Assembly: GCA_033239525.1 (NCBI GenBank) | Contig: BSYO01000014.1 | Location: 11,020,021-11,084,020, forward strand | Length of the DNA: 64,000 bases | Direction of reading: 5' to 3' | Origin: Nepenthes gracilis | Lineage: Eukaryota; Streptophyta; Magnoliopsida; Caryophyllales; Nepenthaceae | In this document: in pieces, positions 1-10,119 of the stretch | How positions within the stretch are numbered: position 1 is the first letter of the stretch | How the letters are laid out: each line of letters begins with the position of its first letter | Position numbers and translations under genes: made by a program | Notes under the pieces: model-generated | Databases searched by the model: none | What the model was told of the DNA's origin: nothing | What the model saw: the letters and a program-made list of their open reading frames with translations, nothing else

Positions 1-858
1 CAACATAGAAGGGCGCTTCATGAAGAGAGAGAATATAGAAAAGAGAGAAGAGAAAAATGTTCGACATCCGGTTGAGATTTGACTTAAGTTCCATTCTTTC
101 CCAAGCTTAGTAAGTTGGTCTAGTCTTATTTCTAGAGCATATTAATATTTGGATGCTTGTTTTCTCCGTGAATTTTTTTCTAATGGGTTACTATGTATTT
201 TAGGATTATCTTTAACTTATCATTCATACAAATTATTATGAAAGATTTTAGAAAAGATTATTTTTATAACCTGACACTTTTATAGTAGATTTATTATAAA
301 TTATCCTGTGATTTGCCCATTGGTTGAAAATGGATTTTTAAGTGAAATATTATTATACAACTTTGTGTGCTTAATTGAATGATTACTATTCCTTATACTC
401 TCAGTGTTGGATGATTGATGATCGACAAGAGCTACGTTTTAACAGTTGTATGCATATTTTTTTCATAGTGAATCCAGACAGAATTACCCGACCAACCATA
501 GACCTATAGTTCCTCATCCTTATCCAGGAATTAGGAACCGAAAGTTCGCAACTAAGACGACAGCAGACTAGACAAGACTCTAACCAGTCAGAATCGCAAT
601 CTCACAACAATTATTCTTCTCCTCAACCTTCCTCTCAATATTTTACACAGATCGATAGCACTTTTGCAAAAAATAGCGTTTTATTTCTTTACTCCTATTT
701 TTGTTGACAGTAGTTTTCAAATTAGGCAGCTAAGGATAAAGGATTGCAACCGAAAACCCTAAAATGAGCACGCTATCCACGAAAAATATTTTGAAAGTCA
801 TAAAATCGTTCGAAAACACACAACACAATATAGGAAACGATGATCTACGGAGAGATAC
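1..858 (-). other. Probable intron 1 of the left-edge gene
   Basis: AT-rich non-coding DNA lying downstream, on the minus strand, of a good splice donor at 858-857. I see no coding exon in it. It is best read as the first intron of the minus-strand gene whose first exon follows; the matching acceptor would lie further left or outside the window. Confidence 0.45.
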
Positions 859-1068
859 CCGTGTTTTGGAGTCGCTCTGATTTTCACCGTCGCCATGACT
901 ACCGCTGCGTTGAGGTGGAGGCGAACCGTAGTCCTCTCCGTTACCCTCGTATCTATCTTCTTCGTAGTGAGCCATGCTCTCTCTATCTCGCCCCCCTTCC
1001 TCCCGTGTGCCCCTCTCTCTCTCTCTCTCGATCTCTCGAAGTAATTCTTCTCCGACGCCCGTCTGCAA
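859..1068 (-). CDS. First exon of an unrecognised minus-strand gene (partial)
   Basis: On the minus strand a start codon at 975-973 opens 39 codons that end exactly in phase at a donor reading GGGTATCT, with GT at 858-857. The peptide begins MAHYEEDRYEGNGEDYGS and continues with proline, arginine, serine, glycine and aspartate, so it is hydrophilic and low in complexity. Such N-termini occur in RNA-binding and SR-like proteins, but no domain is visible and I do not name it. An upstream in-frame ATG at 1068 would add a Glu/Arg-rich stretch encoded by the CT repeat; I prefer 975 because that stretch looks like 5' leader. Read-through past the donor gives hydrophobic, intron-like translation. 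Confidence 0.45.
1009..1040. repeat. CT/GA microsatellite in a 5' leader
   Basis: A run of CT dinucleotides interrupted by CGAT. It lies just upstream of the minus-strand start codon, where plant 5' leaders often carry GA/CT tracts. Confidence 0.7.
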
Positions 1069-1262
1069 GCAACTACACGAGCCGACTATCGTTAGCTCTC
1101 CAAACGATTTCTAGGGCGCGATCAGCGATCATGTCGCATTTTACCGTGGTCGTAACTTAAAAAAACACCCGACGACGGCGTCGTTTCTCCTCCAATTTAT
1201 CTACTGTCACTCTAATTACTGCATGTCACTTATTTAGAATTGTTTTTTAATAATATATAAAT

Positions 1263-2238
1263 TGTTGGGCCCCAATACAGTCAGCCCATAAAAGACGGCC
1301 CAATTAAAGAGAGACGTTTCTCGCGGTCAGATCGACGCCCAGTGCATGAAGCCTCGCCGGGGAGAGCCCAAGAGGTTTCGTGAACCACCCGAATGTAGGA
1401 AGAATCTCTCGAGACTTTCAGATGACCCCACAGAACCATTCTCTCCTCCCAAGCCTGCGAGCTTACACGGGGACTTCTAACCAGACAAGAACCGCCCGGT
1501 CATGATCAGAGCGCCACTAGCCTATTTCGCCAGATTCAAGAAAGCTCGCGACAACCGCCGTCCGCCAGTATCAGAAAGACGCTTAGTCAAATCGGGACAG
1601 ATATCCGGTTCCTGTACAACTGACACACTCAAAGGCTGCAGCGGCGCCGTCCGCATGCCACTCTCCACACGTCAGCTGCATTAATGGAGGCCAGTGGACC
1701 AGCTTCTCAACCGCCGGATGGGCGCCACGTGTCCACTCCCCAACGGCCCGACTTCCACTATAAATACACAGCAATACCTCCTTTCCAAGGGGGCTTTTTA
1801 GAGAGCCTTTCCAGATACCACTCTGAGCCCAAAAGCTACAATCAAGCTCTCTCGCCCTCCACGCTCAACTCCTCAAAGACGCGTAAAAAGGCTCCCAGAG
1901 AGCATAGCTTCCTTAGGAGAAAAACACAAAACGAGAGATAGAGAAGGGATTAACCCTCACAACTGTACTCTGTAAAATCTCCAACCCATATAGTGAAGCT
2001 CTTTGCAGGCCCTGAGCCTAGTGATTTTTCCTCCCCATTCAAGAGGAGGTTTTCCACTTAAAACATCCGGTCTAACTCTTCATCTCGCATCCAACACATC
2101 ACCCACTTGTGTTGCCGGTTAACCACGGATCGGACTGGACGTCCTCATTCACAAGCCTTCCTAAGAGATCCGGCTGGGTGGACCCCCACCCTCTGCATCT
2201 CTTGGCCATAGCAAGTCCCGTGGAACCAGAACGCAACA
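1263..2238 (+). mobile_element. Solo LTR, Ty3/gypsy Tat-like, with target site duplication
   Basis: The segment begins TGTTGGGCCCC and ends ACGCAACA, the same termini as the LTRs of the element at 2560-15420 (TGTTGGGTCCC to ACGCAACA). It is flanked by a perfect 5-bp direct repeat TAAAT (1258-1262 and 2239-2243). A TATA-like ACTATAAATAC lies near 1757-1766. No internal region follows, so this is a solo LTR left by LTR-LTR recombination. Its body differs clearly from the 2560 element, so it belongs to a related family. It sits about 200 bp upstream of the 5' end of the minus-strand gene. Confidence 0.88.
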
Positions 2239-2559
2239 TAAATAAAATTTATTTACACAATTATAATAATTATTTGAGAATTTATTTTATATTTTTATAG
2301 CAGGTTTCGACCAATAATTTTTTATAGCATATTTCCAAAGTTATTTTGTCAAAAATCTAATTTTCATAGTTCTCACATTTTATTGAAGCCTTATTTTGCT
2401 CCATTTCTCAAAACAATATTAAAAATATTCTCAACTTTTAAATTTAAAATTTTATTATTACAATTTAATTTATTATCTGGGTTTTAATGTTTGTTTAGTA
2501 CAATTATTATTTTGTATAATATATTAGATCAAATTGATAAAATTTATAGTTATACAGTA
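2239..2559. other. AT-rich spacer between two LTR insertions
   Basis: Ordinary AT-rich intergenic DNA between the solo LTR and element 1. I see no gene. It ends with CAGTA, the left target duplication of element 1. Confidence 0.7.
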
Positions 2560-3580
2560 TGTTGGGTCCCATGTCCTGGCCCATGAAGGATTGCCAAGCC
2601 CGTGAAGAAATCCGCGGCCCGCGAAAGGTCCAAAAACCCACATGAAATGGTCAGCCCAGCCCAGTGGTCAAGAAACGCGTGCAGAGCCCGTGCTGGCAGA
2701 AGACAACGGCACCCTGCAATGCATTTAATGCGATTGCCGGAAAACCGGCGAGGAGGCGGAAAGGCTAGCCAATAGAGGAGCGGCTGGTACAGCGTCAACA
2801 GCTCCCGCTGCCGTCTGCAGGCAGCCAACCAATCCTCGCTCAGGAGGAAATCGGGTATGGCCGGCAACGCTCAAAAGCGTGCCATCCATGGCAAAAAGAC
2901 AACCGGCGTGACCGGTAGTCCACAACAGTGACCAGCGGCGCAGTAGCCCTCGCGACGGGAATTTTGGCGCCCAAGAGTCCAACGGGGCGAGGCCTATAAG
3001 AGCCCTCACGCCCCACAGAGGAAAGGATCTTCACCTTCTTCTTCCTCTTCGATCTCTTCTTCATCATCTGCTGGTTGGATATTGATCCTAAATCAAACTC
3101 GACTAGCTCTGAGCTTCCTTCTTCTCCACTCATACCCAAGAAAGGGACAAACGGGAACTGAGTATAAACTCACTTCCGACCATCGATAGCAAGCTTACGA
3201 TTACTCACCTCACGTCTACTCAGACTACGGGAAAAGTCAGCCACCCATTGCGGTGCACCAAGGAAGCCAGGCCTTCCACAACTTGCTCACCACACTCCCA
3301 TACCATAGCACAAGCATCTCTTACGCTTTCACAGCATACATCCGTGCACCGCTCTTAGCGTGCGCCATTTTCATTCATTGCGGGAATTTGCTGACTTGAG
3401 CGTCGGAGTGGCCTCGGTGGGAAAAATCCTGCCGGACCCCTGACCCCTTGTTTGTTGTTTGTGTTGTGCAGGTCCAGGTTCATAGAGACGGAGACCGGAC
3501 CCTTCGATCGACGCCGACGCATGCCAAGGAATTCGAAGGCTCCCTAATCCGTACGATAACCATGGACCCATAACGCAACA
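2560..3580 (+). repeat. 5' LTR of element 1
   Basis: 1021 bp, TG...CA termini. A TATA-like CCTATAAGAG is at 2993-3002 and a CT-rich tract follows at about 3030-3060. Compared with the 3' LTR it has one extra ~19-bp stretch near 2586-2605; otherwise the two align with scattered substitutions only. Minus-strand ORFs of about 100 codons in this LTR recur in the 3' LTR and have no recognisable domain; I treat them as chance. Confidence 0.95.
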
Positions 3581-3581
3581 T

Positions 3582-3599
3582 TGGCGCCGTTTGTGGGAA
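3582..3599 (+). other. Primer binding site of element 1
   Basis: TGGCGCCGTTTGTGGGAA starts two bases after the LTR end. The first ten bases match the complement of the tRNA-Asp 3' end as I remember it (…AACGGCGCCA); the rest fits less well. Elements 2 and 3 have TGGCACTGTCTGTTGG and TGGCATCGTCTGTGAA at the same place. Confidence 0.75.
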
Positions 3600-3651
3600 A
3601 CTAACGAAAAGCCAAGTGTCTCTTTCCCACCTTATTCCTGAACCTCAGAAG

Positions 3652-5430
3652 ATGGTGAACACTCGAGCGCAAGCTAGTACTCCGGCGATGGAGGTCGTCG
3701 CCCAAAATGAAGTTCCCCCTGCTGGGAACCAAGCGAACGACCAACCAGAGCCCGATGTCCACCGCCTGGCCGCAGACGTGGGTGATATGAAGCTAGCTCT
3801 CCGCGCTCTGTGCGAGAACACGGGGACTTCCTGGCCCAGGACTGCCCCTCCAGCATCCCAGGCCTCCACCTCCAGGAGAGGAAGGCGTCGAGAGGCCGCC
3901 CGCAGGAGGCGTGCCAACCGGCTCGACCACGCAGCAGCCCCGACGGACCCAAGTGGAAACGATCAGAATGAAGTGGAAAGTTATCCCACCGACGATGACA
4001 GGGAGGATATCCCCAAAGGGCGCAACCCCCAAAACTCGTGCGGCAACGGGAGGCCAGCCGCTGTAGGCTCCAACGGCGAACGAGCCACTCAGGGGGAGAG
4101 TCGCCATCCCCGACGAGCTCGGACACACCTCTAGGGCAACACGGAGCTCGCGACGTCATCAATGCGCGGAGAGGCTCTACGGATCCGTCGATGGAGGAGA
4201 AAGTCAAAGTGTTGTGGGACACCCTGCATAAGGAAAAACCCACGCCCTCCTCCGCCGACCTCCGTAAATCACCCTTCGCCATGGACTTTGGACACAACCG
4301 TTAGAAGCCGAGCAAGTTCAAGATGCGATCTGGAGGGATACGACGGAAATAAGGACCGATGGACCACCTCAACCGCTTTCCCGTACTCACCTATCTCTGC
4401 GCAGAGGGCAAGCGAGGCCTTGATATGCCAGTGCTTTCCCGTCACCCTTAGGGGGGACGCGTTGCTCTGGTTCCATGACCTCCCCCCAAACTCCATATGC
4501 TCGTTCGACGAGCTTGCTGACAGCTTCTTAAGCCAGTTCGCCTCCAGCCGGAGGGAGGAGAGGCAACCATGGCACCTGGTCCGCCTTCGCCAAAGGTCAG
4601 ATGAAAGCCTGAAGAGGTTCCTGGACCGTTTCATCACCGAGGCACGGTGAATTCCTCATCTCTCCGACGAGCTGAAACTCAACGCCTTCGTCACCATCTT
4701 GGCGGCGGGGGACTTCTTCAAGCACCTGTCGCACCAGCGCCCTCAGACCTTCCGGGAGGCTGAGACCATCTCTCGGGCGTACATCACGGCAGAAGAGGCC
4801 AACAAGGCGAAGCGCCCCGAGCAAGTGGAGCGGCCCCCGGAAGCCCCCAGAGCATCTGGGGGAAGAAAGAAGGACAACGACGGCCAGCGCTTCCTGGAGC
4901 ACTGAAAGCAGCAGCAGCCCCCGCCGGGGCCCAAAAAAGATTACAGCAGAACCTCGCTAACCCCTCTGAACGACATCCGTGCGAACATCCTGATACAGAT
5001 CCAGGATGAGAAGTTCTTTAAGTGGCCAAAGACGCCCAAGGGTCCAAGCGGCAATGACCAAACGAAGTATTGCCAGTACCACCGCTGCCTGGGACACTCA
5101 ACCGAGAACTGCCGGACCTTGCAGCAGGAAATCGAAGATCTGATCCGGTGAGGACACTTGAAGCGGTTCGTGAAGAGCTCAGCGCAGGAACCCACAACTT
5201 CCGACGGTGAAGCCAGTGAACCTCCGAGACCCCGCACGGCGGCCGGCGTAGTCCATATGGTCTCCTCCAATGACGCCGCGGACGCCAGGCGTGGACAGCC
5301 GGAGGTGACTTCCAGTAACAAGCGGGCAAAGATAGGGGTTAGGAATGATGTCATTAGCTTTAGCAGTGACGATATGGCTCATGTAACCTCTCCCTATACT
5401 GACCCCCATGTTGTATCAGCCCTCGTTTAA
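3652..5430 (+). pseudogene. gag of element 1 (degenerate)
   Basis: The reading frame opens at ATG 3652 with MVNTRAQAS, a start shared by the gag genes at 22735 and, on the minus strand, 41416. A frameshift occurs near 4130 and others near 4300. The capsid-like region (GDALLWFHDLPPNSICSFDE, about 4450-4520) continues to a stop at 4648-4650 and on in frame after it. Further stops are at about 4903 and 5149. Near 5080-5115 there is a zinc-knuckle-like CQYHRCLGHSTENC. Gag forms the particle that packages the element RNA. The copy cannot give a full-length protein. Confidence 0.88.
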
Positions 5431-6000
5431 GGCGGTGGGGATGACTACCAACTGAAACGGGTCTTCATTGATAATGAAAGTTCTCAAAATTTGCTGTATC
5501 TCACTGTCTTCTTTGAACTTGGACTAAAACAAAGTCAAATGAAAGCTGAAGGACCCTTGTACGGCTTGGGCAACGAGCCAGTCCCCGTGCAAGGGATAGT
5601 TCGGCTGGACGTCACTATGGGAACCGACCCGCGCTCTGTAACGCGAGAGCTGGCGTTCCTCGTCGTTGACCTTCCATCCGTCTACAATACCATATTAGGC
5701 AGACCCTTCCTAACCGCCTTCGAAGCAGTGACGTCCATCCCACACCTGAAGGTGAAATTTCCCACCCCCTGGGGCATGGGAGAAGTTCTCGGAGACCAAG
5801 AAATGGGACGGACGTGCTACCTATCCCAGATCAACCCCGTGGCACCATGTTGCCCAAACGAAGACCTTGATCTCCGCGACGAAACCTCGCTGCAACAGGC
5901 CCAGTCCGGAGAGGAAACTGAGGCGATCCCACTGAACCCTTCCGAGCTAGAACGGTACATCAACGTGGGGAGATCCCCCCAACCTGCGGAACGCGATAGA
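5431..6000 (+). pseudogene. Aspartic protease region of element 1
   Basis: The frame after the TAA at 5428-5430 carries VFIDNESSQNLLY and, further on, VDLPSVYNTILGRPFL, the two landmarks of a retroviral-type aspartic protease (active-site flap region and ILGR motif). The protease would cut the Gag-Pol polyprotein. The active-site triplet that is normally D-[TSN]-G reads D-N-E, so the glycine is replaced by glutamate; the same replacement occurs in element 2. Confidence 0.82.
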
Positions 6001-6760
6001 TTGATTACCTTCCTCAGGTTAACTCCGACGTGTTCGCGTGGGTCCCCGCTGACATGCCCGGGATACCAGCCGAGGTCATAGTCCACAAGCTGGGCCTTGA
6101 CTCGAGCCAAAAGCCCGTTCGGCAGAAGCGAAGGAACCACTTCGTCGAGAAGTTAGTCGCCATCAGGGAAGAAGTGAAGAGGCTCTTGGACGCTGGATTC
6201 ATCAGAGAAGTCCAGTATCCGGAGTGGCTGTCCAATGTCATACTGGTGAAAAAAAGTAACGGCAAGTGGCGGATGTGCGTCGACTTCACGGACGTGAACA
6301 AGGCCTACCCCAAAGACAGCTTTCCGCTTCCTAGAATTGACCAGCTCGTGGACTCCACATCCGGGCACGAACTCCTGAGCTTCATGGACGCATACTCTGG
6401 GTAAAACCAGATCCGGATGGACCCAGGGGACGAGGAGCACACCTCGTTCATGACAGACCAGGGTACGTATTGCTATAAAATGATGCCCTTTGGTCTTAAG
6501 AATACTAGCTCAGATTGGACGGAATGTGGAGGTGTACGTCGACGACATGCTTGTGAAAAGTAGAGTCGCGAGCAACCACGTCAATGACCTAGATGAGACT
6601 TTTCAGGTCCTCCGACGGCACGAGATGAAGCTCAACCCCGCCAAGTGCGCATTCAGAGTGACCTCAGGAAAGTTCCTAGGCTTCATCGTGTCTTAACGCG
6701 GCATTGAAACCAATCCGGAGAAAATCAATGCCATCCTCGACCTGAACCCTCCGCGGATGA
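6001..6760 (+). pseudogene. Reverse transcriptase of element 1, with stop and deletion
   Basis: Clear RT sequence: WLSNVILVKKSNGKWRMCVD, then FPLPRIDQLVDSTSGHELLS, then the YVDD catalytic box at 6535-6546. A TAA at 6403-6405 replaces the tyrosine codon of the usual YSGYNQI motif. Just after PFGLKN (near 6500) about a dozen codons are missing, so the sequence jumps to QIGRNVEVYVDD. Another stop (GFIVS then TAA) is at 6694-6696. RT copies element RNA into DNA; this copy is dead. Confidence 0.92.
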
Positions 6761-7300
6761 TAAAAGAGGTACAGAAGCTGACTGGGCAAATAGCAACTTT
6801 CTCGTTGTTCCTCGCCAAGTCAGCAAAGAAATACTTGCCCTTCTTCAAGGCGCTAAGGGGAACCAAATCGCAGGGGTTCAAGTGGAGTGAAGAATATGAC
6901 GAAGCCTTCAGGGAACTGAAGACTTACCTCTCCAGCGCGCCACTCTTAAGCTCGCCACGCGAAGGGGAAGATCTCTACCTCTACTTGGCCACATCGGCAG
7001 CGGCCCTCAACTCGGTGTTAGTCGCGGAGCACGAGGGCAAGCAACAGCTAGTGTACTACATAAGTCGGGTACTGACTGACATGGAGGCCCGCTATGCGCA
7101 CGCTGAAAAGATGGCGCTCGCGCTTAACTATGCGGCGCGGAAGTCTGCGCCCTATTTCGGCAAGACCGGATCGTTGTCCGACAGATCGCCCATCAAGTCG
7201 ATCTTGCCGAAGCCGGCGACGTCCGCCGGCTGGTTAAGTGGGCTGTCCAGCTAGGGGAGTTCGACCTGGAGTTTGGCCCCGACCAGCCGTGAAGGGACAG
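6761..7300 (+). pseudogene. RT connection and RNase H of element 1
   Basis: The frame from 6757 encodes FFKALRGTKSQGFKWSEEYD, the RT thumb/connection, and then LYLYLATSAAALNSVL and VYYISRVLTDMEARYAHAEK, typical of Ty3/gypsy RNase H. A frameshift near 7230 moves translation to the frame that feeds the second RNase H. RNase H removes the RNA strand during reverse transcription. Confidence 0.85.
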
Positions 7301-7800
7301 GCACTGGCAGACTTTATCGTCGAAGCGGCGACGCCTTCGCAAGAAGAAGGTAGCAACCCAGAAAGTATGGTAGACGACGAACTCCCTGTGTGGACCCTGA
7401 ACGTAGACGGATCATCTACCCATGCAGGCAGTGGAGCTGGTGTAGTGCTAAGGACGCCCGAAAGCGTGGAAATTGCATACTCCGTCACGCTGGCCTTCCC
7501 GGCCACTAACAACGTGGCAGAGTACGAGGCCCTTCTCGCGGGCTTACGACTGGCGAAGGAGTGTTCCACATGGTCATTGGTCGTGCGCAGTGACTCTGAA
7601 CTCGTGGTCAATTAGGTGAAGGGGAACTTTGACGCCTCCAACCCACAGCTTGTGAGGTACTTGGCGAAAGTAAAGGCCCTGATCCCTGAGTTTGGTCATT
7701 TTGAGATCAAACACATCCCGAGATCGGATAACGAGCGCACAAATCGACTGGCCCGGGACGCGGCCGCCAGGACTGTGGAGCAGTACGCGAGGAAACCCAG
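7301..7800 (+). pseudogene. Second, archaeal-type RNase H domain of element 1
   Basis: LNVDGSSTHAGSGAGVVL begins at about 7399, followed by TNNVAEYEALLAGLRLAKEC and SDSELVVN. This is the additional archaeal-like RNase H found downstream of the ordinary one in Tat-lineage elements. Its acidic residues (D of VDGSS, E of AEYEAL, D of SDSEL) are present. A TAG at 7613-7615 interrupts it where related copies read glutamine; after it the frame continues through the HIPRSDNERTNRLARDAAAR tail. Confidence 0.88.
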
Positions 7801-9102
7801 GGAAGTCCTGACCGCACCCAGCATCGACGCCGAAGTCAAAGAGGTCCTACGGGTCGACACAGGGAACAACTGGATGACACCGTACGTGAGGTTCCTAACT
7901 GAGGGGACCCTACCCAACGACATCAACGAAGCCAAGCGAATCAAGAAGACAGCAGGCTGGTACACGGTCCTGAATGAGAGGCTATACAGGCGAGGATACT
8001 CCACTCCCCTCCTGAAGTGCCTCACGCCAGAGGAAGTCGATTACGCGTTGGCAGAAGTACACCTAGGACTGTGCGACTCACACATCGGCGGAAAGAACCT
8101 AGCATTTAATGTCATGCGGCAAGGGTTTTATTGGCCCACCATGAAGCGAGACGCTATGGAATTCGTACGGAAATGTGAAAGTTGCCACGTCCATGGCAGT
8201 ATGACACACCAGCCGCACACGGAGCTACACTATCTCCAATCACCATGGTCGTTCGCATAATGGGGGCTCGACATACTTGGGCTCCTACCTATGGCTGCCG
8301 GACAAAGGAAATTCTTGATTGTCGGCATCGACTACTTTACCAAGTGGGTGGAAGCCGTCCCTCTCGCCAAAATCACAGAGCAGAATGCGACGGAGTTCCT
8401 CCGTTAAGGCATCGTTTGCCGCTTTAGGATCCCTGAGGTCGTAGTAACCGATAACGGAACCCAGTTCACCGGCAAGCGCTTCATAAAGTACTGCCGTGAC
8501 CTTCGCATCAAGCTGGTACATACGTCCGTGGCGTACCCACAGGCAAACAGACAGGTCGAGGTCACCAACCGCACGTTGCTGCACGGATTAAAAACCAGGT
8601 TGGAATACGCGGGGGGCTCCTAGACCGAGGAGCTACCGTCCGTGCTGTGGTTATATCGAACAATTGCGAGAGAGCCGACAAGGGAGACGCCCTTTAACCT
8701 TTGCTTTGGGGCTGAGGCTGTGGTGCCCGTGGAGGTGGGAATGCCAAGCTTGCGGATCGAATGCTTCGAACACTGCACGCGAAAAGTCTCCGGGAAAGTC
8801 TGGACCTGCTCTCGGAAGTTCGAGACACCGCATAACTACGAACCGCGGCATATCAGCAGCGAGTCGCACGGTACTACAACAAACGAGTAAAGGCACGCCC
8901 ACTGAAAGTTGGAGATTTGGTCCTCCGGAGCGTAGAGGCGGCGGGAAAGATCGCGAACAGGAACAAACTCTCCCCGGGGTGGGAGGGGCCGTTCGTCGTC
9001 TCCGCAATCCTCCGGAGCGGAGCGTACAAGCTACGCGCCCAGAACGAAAAACTGGTCCCGCAGACCTGGAACGCCGCCAACTTAAGGAAGTACTACGAGT
9101 GA
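7801..9102 (+). pseudogene. Integrase of element 1
   Basis: The zinc-binding HHCC region is visible (HLGLCDSH ... CESCH, about 8060-8190). The core follows with GLDILGPLP, VVTDNGTQF and QVEVTNRTLLHG, giving the D, D and E positions. The C-terminal part reads KVGDLVLRSVEAAGKI to the end NLRKYYE at 9102. TAA or TAG stops lie at 8258-8260, 8405-8407 and 8621-8623, with frameshifts near 8260 and 8780. Integrase would insert the cDNA. No chromodomain is seen, as expected for the Tat lineage. Confidence 0.92.
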
Positions 9103-10119
9103 TGCTACATCGACAAGGTAAGTCACACACGCATGCATCATAATGAATGCTTAAACATGAGCTTTATCTTTTGATTAGCATAATCACTCTTTCTATCATC
9201 CTGCATATTCATTTGTGTGAGTTGATGACATGCATTGTATTCTCAAATCATACGACCTAGACTGCCCCTAAGTCGGGAGGACAAGCGTCCATCCGTAAAA
9301 CCAATCCTTGGCCCAGTGCCAGACGGTCCGAAGCCAACCGTCCCAAGACCCCGTCCCCACGCCAGATGGCCTGGGGACGGCTTTACGTATTATGGCTCCG
9401 CGCCAGTAGGCCCGAGTGGCCACCCAGAGACTGAGCCCCGTGCTAGACAGCCCGGAGGCAGCCAGCCGCAGGCTGAGAAATCCTATCTAGAGGACCCAGG
9501 CGGTCCATCAAACAGGTTTCGCGCTGGCGACCCAGGCGGTCAAAACATCACGCCGGGGGCTTCCCAAGTCCCCAATCTTCGGCCGACAAAACCTTAGGGG
9601 GCAAGAATCGCAGGCGTGCGGCGACCTTCTCGAATGTAAGAGAGCACCTCTCGCCTACAATGGTCGTGGGCTAGGACCTCAACTTGGTGATTATAACGCT
9701 TTGAGCAGGGGCGACACACCTCCCGTAATCATACGCGACCGAGTCCTAGACCCAGGAGTCCGGTTACCGTGGCCTGACAGCCGCGCTGACCCTCGGTGCG
9801 GCTCCAGGGGCTTGGTGACGACATCCGCTGTACCGGATCGAGCCGCCCAAACGCGTGAGCTGCGATGACATCCTCTTACGAAGGACGAGCACCACGCAAG
9901 AAGGCGCTTGGATAGGGCCTTGGCAACAGTGGCTCCAAAGAGCCCAACGTTCAAGTATGAAGCGTAATCCAATGGATGAAAGCAAGCGAAGACCGCAAGC
10001 GACATTTTACGATAGAAGAAGCACAAGTGCAAAGAAGAGAAAGACGCTTTTCATTCATATATGAGGAACAAATATGGTACAAAAACAAAAGACGGTCCAA
10101 CAACCGACACAAGCAGAGA
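9103..10119 (+). other. Spacer downstream of pol in element 1
   Basis: Non-coding region after integrase. It contains loosely repeated GGCCC/GGCGGT-type blocks (about 9280-9600) like the post-integrase region of element 2, where they form a clear tandem array. I see no convincing sense ORF. Confidence 0.6.

Noticed and set aside
1502..1941. Plus-strand ORFs within the solo LTR
   Set aside because: No recognisable domain, and the region is explained as an LTR.
2550..3139. Several ~100-codon minus-strand ORFs in the LTRs, repeated at 14258-14979
   Set aside because: They lie within LTR sequence and recur only because the LTR is duplicated; no domain or start context supports them.
3674..4297. 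207-codon minus-strand ORF opposite gag of element 1
   Set aside because: Shadow of a GC-rich coding region. No domain, and the plus strand carries the recognisable gag sequence.
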